Assembly: GCF_900111745.1 (NCBI RefSeq)
Contig: NZ_FOIJ01000001.1
Span: forward strand, 1,054,001 to 1,118,000
Direction of reading: 5' to 3'
DNA: 64,000 nt
DNA from: Stigmatella erecta
Lineage (GTDB): Bacteria > Myxococcota > Myxococcia > Myxococcales > Myxococcaceae
Shown here: one piece after another, positions 10,674-17,861 of the stretch
How positions within the stretch are numbered: position 1 is the stretch's first letter
Layout of the letters: every line of letters starts with the position of its first letter
Position numbers and translations under genes: made by a program
Notes under the pieces: generated by a model
The model's input: only the letters and a program-made list of their open reading frames with translations
What the model was told of the DNA's origin: nothing
Databases searched by the model: none

Positions 10674-11236
10674 GAGTCGGCCGCCACGCGCGTGCCACAC
10701 ACCGTACAGAGCTTCCCGGGCCGCGTGGGCGTGCGGCACTTCTGGCAGGGCTTCCACGCGTCCTCCTCCGAGCCCGCCTTCTGGGCCACGGCGGCCGGGG
10801 CCACGCGCGCCCGGGGCAGCCGCATGCCACAGCGGTCACACACCAGGCCCTCCGCCTGCACGTTGCGGCAGTACCGGCAGACGACGGCCCCCGTGGGCGC
10901 CGCCGTGCGCACGCCATCCGCGGCGGCCCGGCCCGTGTCCAGGTCCTGCACGGTCTCGACGGGGACCTGGGCCACCGGGGCCGCCCGCGTCGTCTCCATC
11001 TCCGGCATCGACTGGGCGGGAAGATCCGGCCCCGCCTTCTGGCGCGTGAAGTCCAGCTCGGGAATCAGCTCGGTGGGCACCGCGGCCCGTCCACCCGCGT
11101 GGTGCGTCTGCTCCAGCTCGGGCAGGGGCGCCACCGCCACGGGGGCCACTTGCCTCGGCTGCTGGAGCTTCTTGCCACAGTTCTCGCACTCGCTCCCCTG
11201 CGCCTGGGAGTGCTCGCACATCGGGCAGATGATCAT
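10670..11236 (-). CDS. Triple zinc-ribbon protein
   Basis: 188 residues with three CXXC pairs-of-pairs. They are CPMC..CENC at residues 5-21, CRYC..CDRC at about 120-138, and CQKC..CTVC at about 166-182. Each has the spacing of a small zinc ribbon. The 95-residue stretch between the first and second ribbon is low-complexity and rich in Ala, Pro, Glu and Thr, with recurring short motifs ending in ELDFTR, EMETTR and DLDTGR. No catalytic domain is present, so it is likely an adaptor or nucleic-acid-binding protein. It is coupled to thrC by a 4-nt overlap. I do not recognise a named family. Confidence 0.82.
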
Positions 11237-11284
11237 GCCGTGAGGTTAGCGGGCCGTGTGCCCCGGGGGCAACGCTGGGCCGTC

Positions 11285-11920
11285 CTAGCCCAGGGATTGG
11301 ACCTCGCCCGTCATCGGCACGAAGCGCACGGGCAACAGGCGCTCGACCCGGGGCACCTGGCCTTCCGGCAAGCGGGTGATCCGCAGCAGCTCCTGCGCCC
11401 CCCCTTGAGGCCCCACGGGGATGACCATGACACCACCCGGTTGAAGCTGGGCCAGAAGCCGGGGGGGCACGGACTCCGGGGCGGCCGTGGCGAGGATGAC
11501 GTCGAAGGGCGCCGCCTCGGGCCACCCCTGGCCCCCGTCCCCTTCGCGCAGGAACACGTTCGAGAAGCCCAGCTCGCTCAACAGGCTGCTCGCGGAGCGG
11601 GCAAGCGCGGAGACGATCTCCAGCGAGTAGACCTCCCGGCACAGCTGCGCGAGGACCGCCGTCTGGTAGCCCGAGCCCGTGCCGATCTCCAGCACCCGCT
11701 CGCTGCCCCGCAGGCCGAGCGCCTGGGACATCAGCGCCACGATGTATGGCTGGCTGATGGTCTGCCCGTGGCCGATGGCCAGGGGGGAATCCTCCGTGGC
11801 GGCATACCGGAGGGGCTCCGGGACGAAGGCGGCCCGGTCCAAGCGCGCGATGGCCTCCAGCACGCGGGAATCCTGAATGCCCTTCTTGGCCAATGCCTCC
11901 GCCAGGATGCGGTCGCCCAT
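11285..11920 (-). CDS. pcm: Protein-L-isoaspartate O-methyltransferase
   Basis: 211 residues, normal for bacterial Pcm. It uses S-adenosylmethionine to methylate L-isoaspartyl residues in damaged proteins so they can revert to aspartate. SAM-binding motif I is VLEIGTGSGYQTAVLA (about residues 78-93). Further family features are DSPLAIGHGQTISQPYIVA at about 45-62 and the FDVILATAAPESVP block. A strong GGAGGAG ribosome binding site precedes the ATG at 11920. It lies 69 nt after recG and 48 nt before the zinc-ribbon gene, in the same direction, so it probably belongs to the long minus-strand run. Confidence 0.95.
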   Translation of the reverse strand: MGDRILAEALAKKGIQDSRVLEAIARLDRAAFVPEPLRYAATEDSPLAIGHGQTISQPYIVALMSQALGLRGSERVLEIGTGSGYQTAVLAQLCREVYSLEIVSALARSASSLLSELGFSNVFLREGDGGQGWPEAAPFDVILATAAPESVPPRLLAQLQPGGVMVIPVGPQGGAQELLRITRLPEGQVPRVERLLPVRFVPMTGEVQSLG

Positions 11921-11989
11921 GGGTGTCTCCTCCTCCCTATATAAGGATACGCATGCCCTCTGGACGGGCAGGTGGGATGGAGTCCTCCT

Positions 11990-14701
11990 CTATCCTACCC
12001 GGGCCAGGGCCAGGCGGCCTTCCCAGCGTTCCTCCAGGGCCTTCACGAGCCCCTGGTGCTCGGGCGCCTGGAGGTGGGCGTCGCGTTCGAGAATCTTCCG
12101 GGCCTCGATCTGGGCCTGGGAGAGCAGGTCTCCATCGCGGACGAGGTTGGCCACGGCCAGCTCCGGCAGGCCGCTCTGGCGCGTGCCGAGAAACTCCCCG
12201 GGGCCGCGAATCTCCAGGTCCTTCTCGGCGATGACGAAGCCGTCGCTGCTGTGCTCCATCACGGAGAGGCGCTCGGTGGACTCCCAGGAGCGCGCGAGGC
12301 TGGCCACCAGGTAGCAGAAGCTGATGGCGGCGCCGCGTCCTACCCGGCCCCGGAGCTGGTGCAGCTGCGAGAGCCCGAAGCGCTCGGCGGCCTCGATGAC
12401 CATGACGGAGGCGTTGGGCACATCCACGCCCACTTCCACCACGGTGGTGCACACGAGGATGTGGATCTGCCGCTCGCGGAATGCCTCCATCACCGCGTCC
12501 TTCTCCTCGGGCTTCATCCGCCCGTGGAGCAGCCCCACGCGGGCGTGCGGAAACACCTGCTGGAGCTTCTCCGCGCCCTGCGTGGCGTCCTCCAGGTCGA
12601 GCTTCTCGGACTCCTCCACCAGCGGATAGACGATGTACGCCTGGTGCCCCTTGGCGATCTCCGCGCCCACGGCCTCGTACACGCGGGCGCGCTGCTGGGC
12701 GTTGAAGATGCGGGTGGACACGGGGGTGCGCCCCGGGGGCAGCTCGTCGATGATGGAGACGTCCAGGTCCCCATAGAGCGTCATCGCCAGGGTGCGGGGA
12801 ATGGGCGTGGCGGTCATCACCAGCACATCCGGCGTGGGGCCCTTGCTCATCAGCGTGTGGCGCTGGAGCACCCCGAAGCGGTGCTGCTCGTCGATGACGG
12901 CGAGCCCCAGCCGCTCGAAGGCCACCCCGCCCTGGATGAGGGCATGGGTGCCCACCGCGAGGTGAATCTCGCCCCGGGCCACGGCCTCGCGCACCTCGCG
13001 CTTGTGCTTCGCCGTCCCGGCGGCGCTGACCAGCCCCACGCGGAAGCCCAGCGGCTCCAGGAGCTTTCGGAAGCTGCGCTCGTGCTGCTCGGCGAGGATC
13101 TCCGTGGGGGCCATGACGGCCACCTGGTAGCCGTCCTGCAACGCAATCAGCGAGGCCACCACCGCCACGGCCGTCTTGCCCGAGCCGACATCTCCCTGGA
13201 CGAGCCGGTTCATGGGCTCGGCGCGGGCCATGTCCTCGGCCAGCTCGTCCACGACGCGCGACTGCGCGCCGGTGAGCTGAAAGGGCAACGCCCCCCGGGC
13301 CCGGCCCATCCGCTCCCCGGAGACGGTGAAGGCGATGCCCCGCTCCGTCTTCACGTTCTGGCGCTTGAGCCCCATGCCGAGCTGCAGGAAGAACAGCTCA
13401 TCGAAGGCGAGCCGCCGGTGCGCGGGGCTCAGGTGCGCATCCAGCGCCGCCAGGTCCGCGGTGTCCGGGGGAAAGTGGATGCTGCGCAGCGCCTCGGGCA
13501 GCGTCACCAGGCCGAGCCGCTTGCGCAGCGTCTCGGGCAGCGGCTCCTCGAGCTGCTGCGCGTAGTTCTCGCTCACCCGGGCGGCCACATCGCGGAAGGA
13601 GCGCTGATCGCCCCGCTCGAAGCCGGGGTAGATGGGGACGATGCGGTTGAAGTGGACCGAGGAGGACTCCAGATCCTCCGCGGGTTCGATCTCCGGGTGC
13701 GCCATCTCCCGGCCGGACATGGAGGCGCGGACTTCACCGGAGAGCACGAGCCGCTTGCCCACGGTGAAGCGGCCCTTGAGCCACGGCCCGGCGTGGAAGT
13801 ACGTGGCGGCGATGCTGCCCGACCGGTCGGCGACCACGGCCTTGAAGTAGCGCTTGCCGTTGCGGCCGGCCACGTAGTCCGCCGTCTTCACGACGCCCAC
13901 GGTGACGCCGCGCGCGCCCGGCTCCAGCTCGGCGATGGTCAGCAGCTTGCGCCGGTCCTCGTAGCAGCGCGGCAGCAGGAAGAGGATGTCGCCCATGCGC
14001 CGCAGCCCCTTCTTGTCGAGGGCATTCAGCAGGCGCGGACCGAGCCGCTTGCCCAGCGTCTTGAGCGGCGTGGACAGCGGCCCCGAGCGCGGCGCGATGG
14101 ACAGCAGCTTCGCCTCGGCGCGGGACTCCTCGGCCCCCGCGGCGCGCTTGCGCTTCTTGCCACCAGCGGCCTTCTTCGGAGCGGCGGCCTTCGGCTCCGC
14201 CGGGGGCGTCTTCGGCACGGCCGCGGCCGGAGGCTTCACCGCAACCGGAGGCTTCACCGCGGCCGGAGGCTTGGGCGCCGCGGGCTTCGAGGCGGACGGA
14301 AAGGCCAGCCGCCCGGAAGCGGGGCCCCCAGGAACCGGCTCCGCGGCCTTCCACGGGGGAACGCTCTCGCGCACGGGCTCGGCCCGAGCGGCCGGCAGGG
14401 GCTCCGGCGCCGGGGGCTCCTGTGCGGCCACGCGGGCCAGCTCGGGGGGAAGCTCCAGGCCACTGAGCTGGAGCGCGGACACGATGCGCCGCAGCGCGGC
14501 CTTGCGGCGCTCCACCAGCGGCGCATCCACGTGGGGCAGCGCGGCGCGCAGCACCGTCAGCGCCTGGGCATCCACCCCCGAGGCGCCCGCGAGGGCCCGC
14601 TCCAGCAGGCCGCGCAAATCCCTCACCGTGGACAGCTGGGCGAAGTCCCGCTGACAGGCGTACCGCAGAGGCCCTACGAGGCTGACGAGTGGATGGCTCA
14701 C
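11990..14701 (-). CDS. recG: ATP-dependent DNA helicase RecG with N-terminal extension
   Basis: About 903 residues, some 200 longer than E. coli RecG (693). It remodels stalled replication forks and branched DNA. The C-terminal 690 residues hold the family's OB/wedge domain and helicase motifs: VQGDVGSGKTAVA (Walker A), VIDEQHRFGV (DEQH box), VMTATPIPRTLAMTLYG and QLRGRVGRG. The extra N-terminal part contains an Ala/Pro/Lys-rich linker with an 18-nt tandem repeat (14226-14279). The GTG at 14701 was chosen because VSHPLVSLVGPLRYACQ begins a plausible helical region; an ATG at 14782 in the same frame is an alternative. It follows greA in the same direction. Confidence 0.93.
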   Translation of the reverse strand: MSHPLVSLVGPLRYACQRDFAQLSTVRDLRGLLERALAGASGVDAQALTVLRAALPHVDAPLVERRKAALRRIVSALQLSGLELPPELARVAAQEPPAPEPLPAARAEPVRESVPPWKAAEPVPGGPASGRLAFPSASKPAAPKPPAAVKPPVAVKPPAAAVPKTPPAEPKAAAPKKAAGGKKRKRAAGAEESRAEAKLLSIAPRSGPLSTPLKTLGKRLGPRLLNALDKKGLRRMGDILFLLPRCYEDRRKLLTIAELEPGARGVTVGVVKTADYVAGRNGKRYFKAVVADRSGSIAATYFHAGPWLKGRFTVGKRLVLSGEVRASMSGREMAHPEIEPAEDLESSSVHFNRIVPIYPGFERGDQRSFRDVAARVSENYAQQLEEPLPETLRKRLGLVTLPEALRSIHFPPDTADLAALDAHLSPAHRRLAFDELFFLQLGMGLKRQNVKTERGIAFTVSGERMGRARGALPFQLTGAQSRVVDELAEDMARAEPMNRLVQGDVGSGKTAVAVVASLIALQDGYQVAVMAPTEILAEQHERSFRKLLEPLGFRVGLVSAAGTAKHKREVREAVARGEIHLAVGTHALIQGGVAFERLGLAVIDEQHRFGVLQRHTLMSKGPTPDVLVMTATPIPRTLAMTLYGDLDVSIIDELPPGRTPVSTRIFNAQQRARVYEAVGAEIAKGHQAYIVYPLVEESEKLDLEDATQGAEKLQQVFPHARVGLLHGRMKPEEKDAVMEAFRERQIHILVCTTVVEVGVDVPNASVMVIEAAERFGLSQLHQLRGRVGRGAAISFCYLVASLARSWESTERLSVMEHSSDGFVIAEKDLEIRGPGEFLGTRQSGLPELAVANLVRDGDLLSQAQIEARKILERDAHLQAPEHQGLVKALEERWEGRLALARVG
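14226..14279. repeat. 18-nt tandem repeat in the recG linker
   Basis: Three copies of an 18-nt unit beginning (a/g)ccggaggcttcaccgc sit side by side inside recG, the third diverging in its last half. They encode repeated Lys-Pro-Pro-Ala-Val type residues of the low-complexity linker. The length may therefore vary between strains without breaking the frame. Confidence 0.7.
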
Positions 14702-14812
14702 GTGCGAATCCGAGCGCTCATCGTAAAGAGCGGGGATGACGTTCCGCACGGAATGGAGCGGGGGGAGCGGGCACGGGCCCACTCCCCCGGCCGCTGCTCC
14801 GGCGGCGGTGCG

Positions 14813-15322
14813 TCAGGGGGCCGGCGAGGCCTCGTCGTCCTGCGGATCCTCGAAGCGGATGTCCTGGATCTCGAACTCGCGCTCGCCCCCGGGGCTGCGC
14901 ACCAGGGCCACATCCCCCACGCGCTTGCCAATCAGCGCCCGGGCCACCGGCGAGGTGACGGCGAGCCAGCGCTTCTTGATGTCGGCCTCCAGCTCGCCCA
15001 CGATGCGGTAGGTCACCGTCTTGTCGGTGTCGGGATCCAGCAGCACCACGGTGGCGCCGAAGACGACCACGTCGCCCTTGAGCTTGCTGGTGTCGATGAC
15101 CTCGGCCCGGGCAATCCAGTCATTGAGGTCCAGGATGCGGCCCTCGATGTGGCCCTGCTTCTCCTTCGCGGCGTGGTACTCCGCGTTCTCGCGCAGGTCT
15201 CCATGGGCCCGGGCGACCTCGATCTCCCGAGAAATCTTCCCGCGCTCGACGGTCTGGAGCTGCTTGAGCTCCTCCTTGAGCTTCCGGAGACCGGAGGGGG
15301 TCATCGGGATGTTACCGCTCAT
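14813..15322 (-). CDS. greA: Transcription elongation factor GreA
   Basis: 169 residues. It binds RNA polymerase's secondary channel and stimulates cleavage of backtracked RNA. The N-terminal coiled coil (about residues 10-75) includes the tip motif GDLRENAEYHAA, with acidic residues D42 and E45 at the catalytic tip. The C-terminal FKBP-like domain runs from about residue 85 to 160 with SPVARALIGKRVGD. A strong ribosome binding site (CTGGAAGGAG) precedes the ATG. An intrinsic-terminator-like hairpin lies just upstream inside the leader, suggesting autoregulation by attenuation. recG follows on the same strand. Confidence 0.97.
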   Translation of the reverse strand: MSGNIPMTPSGLRKLKEELKQLQTVERGKISREIEVARAHGDLRENAEYHAAKEKQGHIEGRILDLNDWIARAEVIDTSKLKGDVVVFGATVVLLDPDTDKTVTYRIVGELEADIKKRWLAVTSPVARALIGKRVGDVALVRSPGGEREFEIQDIRFEDPQDDEASPAP

Positions 15323-15340
15323 CGAACCAGCTCCTTCCAG

Positions 15341-15379
15341 GGCAAAAAATAAAAAGGGCCGCCTGCCGGCACGCCCTTT
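15341..15379 (-). terminator. Intrinsic terminator inside the greA leader (possible attenuator)
   Basis: Reading the minus strand, a 7-bp stem AAAGGGC/GCCCTTT encloses a 13-nt loop that can form an inner 3-bp GCC/GGC stem. It is followed by a T-rich tract (TTATTTTTT). It ends about 19 nt before the greA start codon. There is no minus-strand gene between this hairpin and the gene ending at 16609, so it does not obviously end another transcript. Confidence 0.7.
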
Positions 15380-15419
15380 CCAGGGGCGGCCGGTGAGCGG
15401 CTACCGCAAAGCTGCCCCA

Positions 15420-15448
15420 AATGTAGGAGAGCTTTGACTATCGAGCAA
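15420..15448 (-). promoter_or_regulatory. Candidate greA promoter
   Basis: On the minus strand, TTGCTC and TACATT are separated by 17 nt, matching the -35 box at 3 of 6 and the -10 box at 4 of 6 positions. Transcription would start near 15413 and run through the terminator-like hairpin at 15341-15379 before greA. The match is only moderate. Confidence 0.35.
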
Positions 15449-15519
15449 ACGAAAGCAGCCGGCACGGCCCGATAAGCGTCTGGGTGTTCGGCGGCCAACC
15501 AACCCACTAGGCTGGGTGC

Positions 15520-16047
15520 ATGCTGCTGGTTCGCGAGGTCCGAGCCCTGGCGGGCAATCTCCAGAAAGAGGACTTCCTGCGGCAGGTGGGGCCCTTCGTG
15601 CTCGTGCGGCAGCCGCCGGATCCGGTGGTGGAGCGGCTGGCCTTGCGGCTCGGGGCCCACCGCACCCGGGTGGCGCGCTCGCAGGCCTCCGCCAAGATGC
15701 TCGTGGCGGAGCTGCTCCAGCACCTGGACGACCTGAGCGTGGCCACGCTGCCGCCCATCCGGGGCAGCGAGGAGCTGCAGATTGGCCGCCTGCCCGACAA
15801 TGATGTCGTCGTGGACGATCCGTCCGTCTCCAAGCGCCACGCGGTGCTGCGCTGGGACGCGCTGGCGCGCCGGTGCATGCTGACGGACCTGGGCTCACGC
15901 AACGGCACGTTGATCAACGCCGAGTACATCCGCGACGCCAACTCCCTGGTGAGTGACGGGGACATGCTGAGCTTCGGGGATGCGGAATTCTGTTTCCTGG
16001 AGACGCTCAGTCTCCTGTCGATGTTGCACACCGCGCACTACGCTTGA
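15520..16047 (+). CDS. FHA-domain protein (first of a tandem pair)
   Basis: 175 residues. The C-terminal 95 residues form an FHA phosphothreonine-binding domain with the key motifs IGRLPDNDVVV, SVSKRHAVL and LGSRNGTLIN. The Arg, Ser, His and Asn needed for ligand binding are all present. The N-terminal 80 residues (VREVRALAG..FLRQVGPFVLVRQPP) form a separate conserved segment shared with the next gene, of unknown function. No kinase or secretion domain is attached. It is likely a signalling adaptor in the Ser/Thr kinase networks typical of myxobacteria; the partner is unknown. It is followed after 12 nt by its paralogue. Confidence 0.88.
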   Translation: MLLVREVRALAGNLQKEDFLRQVGPFVLVRQPPDPVVERLALRLGAHRTRVARSQASAKMLVAELLQHLDDLSVATLPPIRGSEELQIGRLPDNDVVVDDPSVSKRHAVLRWDALARRCMLTDLGSRNGTLINAEYIRDANSLVSDGDMLSFGDAEFCFLETLSLLSMLHTAHYA

Positions 16048-16059
16048 GGCACACCCGTC

Positions 16060-16581
16060 ATGATCTCCGTCAAGGAATTGCGAGCACTCGGCACGTCGCT
16101 CCCGCTGGACGCCTTCCGCCGCCAGCTGGGCCCCTTCGCGCTCATCCAGCGCCCGCCCACCGAGGACCCCACGGCGGGGGCCATCACCACCCGGGTGGCG
16201 AACCCCAAGGTGATTGAGCAGGGCATCGTCTCGCTGCTGTTCGAGTTCGACGAGCTCATCGTCGCGCTGCTGCCGCCGCTGGAGGCCACCGACGCGCTGT
16301 CCATTGGCCGCATCACCGGCAACGAGCTGGTGGTGGAGGATGGCTCGGTGTCCAAGCAGCACGCGCGGCTGCAATGGAACCAGGCCGAGCGCCGGTGCAC
16401 GGTGAAGGACCAGGGCTCGCGCAACGGCACCTTCCTCAACGGCACGCTCATCATGGACCGGGAGGTGACGCTGCGCGACGGCGACATCCTGAGCTTCGGG
16501 CACGTGCAGTTCTGGTTCCTGCTCACCGAGACCCTGCACGCGCGGCTGCGCGGGGAGCTGGCCGGCGGGCGCCCGAAGTAG
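16060..16581 (+). CDS. FHA-domain protein (second of a tandem pair)
   Basis: 173 residues with the same layout as the preceding gene. An N-terminal segment (VKELRALGTSL..FRRQLGPFALIQRPP) is clearly related to that of its neighbour. It is followed by an FHA domain with LSIGRITGNELVV, SVSKQHARLQW and GSRNGTFLN. The core binding residues Arg, Ser, His and Asn are intact. The two proteins probably arose by tandem duplication and are probably co-expressed, because only 12 nt separate them. They could form a heterodimeric pThr reader, but this is inference. A short palindrome lies between its stop and the convergent monooxygenase gene. Confidence 0.88.
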   Translation: MISVKELRALGTSLPLDAFRRQLGPFALIQRPPTEDPTAGAITTRVANPKVIEQGIVSLLFEFDELIVALLPPLEATDALSIGRITGNELVVEDGSVSKQHARLQWNQAERRCTVKDQGSRNGTFLNGTLIMDREVTLRDGDILSFGHVQFWFLLTETLHARLRGELAGGRPK

Positions 16582-16592
16582 CGGGGCGCCCG

Positions 16593-16606
16593 CGCACGGC
16601 CGTGCG
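16593..16606. terminator. Possible bidirectional terminator hairpin
   Basis: A perfect 14-nt palindrome (CGCACG and CGTGCG around a 2-nt centre) lies between two convergent stops. There is no U tract and the loop is very tight, so the call is weak. Confidence 0.3.
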
Positions 16607-16608
16607 GC

Positions 16609-17760
16609 TCAGGGGGCGGAGAACTCGATCCGGCGGCGCATCTCATTAGTCACGCGCTTGCTGGAGGTCACCTTCAGGAGCTTCGCCCGCACCCAGCACG
16701 CGGCGGGGTTCTCCCACTGGCCAATCTGGCCGATGCGGTAGGACCGGGTGACGAATTCATTGGCCCGCTTCACGCGCAAGGCCTGGTAGCGCGCGAGCGC
16801 CGCGGGCAGCTCCGCCTCCACGGCCAGGCACCGCGCGAGCACCACGGCATCCTCCACGGCCTGGCAGCCGCCCTGGCCCATGTTGGGCGTCATCGGGTGC
16901 GCCGCATCGCCCAGGAGCACCACGCGCCCCTCCGCCCACTTCTCGATGGGGGCCCGGTCGTGGATGTCCGTGCGCAGGATGGCCGAGTTCGGCGTGTTCT
17001 GGATGAGCTGCGGAATCGGGGCATGCCATCCGGCGAAGCGCTTGAGCAGCTCCGTCCGGGCATCCGGCTGGTCCACGCCGTGCTCCGGGGCATTGGCCGT
17101 GGCGAACCAGTACGTCTGCCCATTGCCGATGGGGACGACGCCGAAGCGGCTGCCCTGCCCCCAGCTCTCGGAGGTGTAGTCCGGGCGCACCCCGTCGGAC
17201 ACCTCGCACACCCCGCGCCAGCTCGTGTAGCCCGAGTAGCGCGGCGCGGGCTCGTGGAGCATCTGCGCCCGGACCGCCGAGCGCAGGCCGTCGGCGGCCA
17301 CGAGCAGATCGCCCCGGACCTCGGTGCCATCCGAGAGCTTGACGAAGATGCCATCGGGCCCGTCCCGGTAGCCCTCCACCTTGGCCCCGAGCGTCAGGCA
17401 GTCGTCGCCCACCGCGTGGTGGAGCACGTCCTGGAGCAGCCCCCGGTGAATGGTAATCATGGGCGCGTCCACCAGCTCGGACACCTCCCGCACCAGCATG
17501 GAGCTGATCTCTTCGTTCCGGGGCGTGAGGATGGACCCCCCGTTGATCTTCTGGCCGGCCGCGGCCACCTGGGTGTCGATGCCCAGGGTCCGGAAGGCCA
17601 GCATCGCATTGCTCTGCATCGAGATGCCCGCGCCCACCTTCAGCATGGCGGGAGCACGCTCGAAGATCCTGAAAGCGATTCCCGCCCGGCGCAGGGCCAC
17701 CCCGAGCGTGAGTCCACCAATTCCACCGCCCGCGATGAGCACCGTGAATCCAGTCTTCAT
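16609..17760 (-). CDS. FAD-dependent monooxygenase (aromatic hydroxylase type)
   Basis: 383 residues. The N-terminal dinucleotide motif is LIAGGGIGGLTLGVALRRAG. The second FAD motif is VVLLGDAAHPMTPNMGQGGCQAVEDA at about residues 275-300, and a DG motif (LLVAADGLRSAVR) lies between them. This is the PHBH/salicylate-hydroxylase/zeaxanthin-epoxidase family, which uses FADH2 and O2 to hydroxylate or epoxidise a small organic substrate. The substrate cannot be told from sequence. The upstream open frame before ATG 17760 is Arg-rich and was excluded. It is divergent from the SH3 lipoprotein gene with 101 nt between starts. Confidence 0.9.
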   Translation of the reverse strand: MKTGFTVLIAGGGIGGLTLGVALRRAGIAFRIFERAPAMLKVGAGISMQSNAMLAFRTLGIDTQVAAAGQKINGGSILTPRNEEISSMLVREVSELVDAPMITIHRGLLQDVLHHAVGDDCLTLGAKVEGYRDGPDGIFVKLSDGTEVRGDLLVAADGLRSAVRAQMLHEPAPRYSGYTSWRGVCEVSDGVRPDYTSESWGQGSRFGVVPIGNGQTYWFATANAPEHGVDQPDARTELLKRFAGWHAPIPQLIQNTPNSAILRTDIHDRAPIEKWAEGRVVLLGDAAHPMTPNMGQGGCQAVEDAVVLARCLAVEAELPAALARYQALRVKRANEFVTRSYRIGQIGQWENPAACWVRAKLLKVTSSKRVTNEMRRRIEFSAP

Positions 17761-17861
17761 GCGGGCCGACTTAGCACCCGCCCGCGTGCGCGTCCCGATT
17801 CTTTCCCAGCCCGCCCTCCGGCATTGTCGGCGGCGCTGCATTGGGCTTTCCTGGAGCGCAA

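Noticed and set aside
11972-15352. A 1126-codon plus-strand frame across recG and greA
   Set aside because: It spans two minus-strand genes and the greA leader, has no domain, and is explained by GC-rich codon use.
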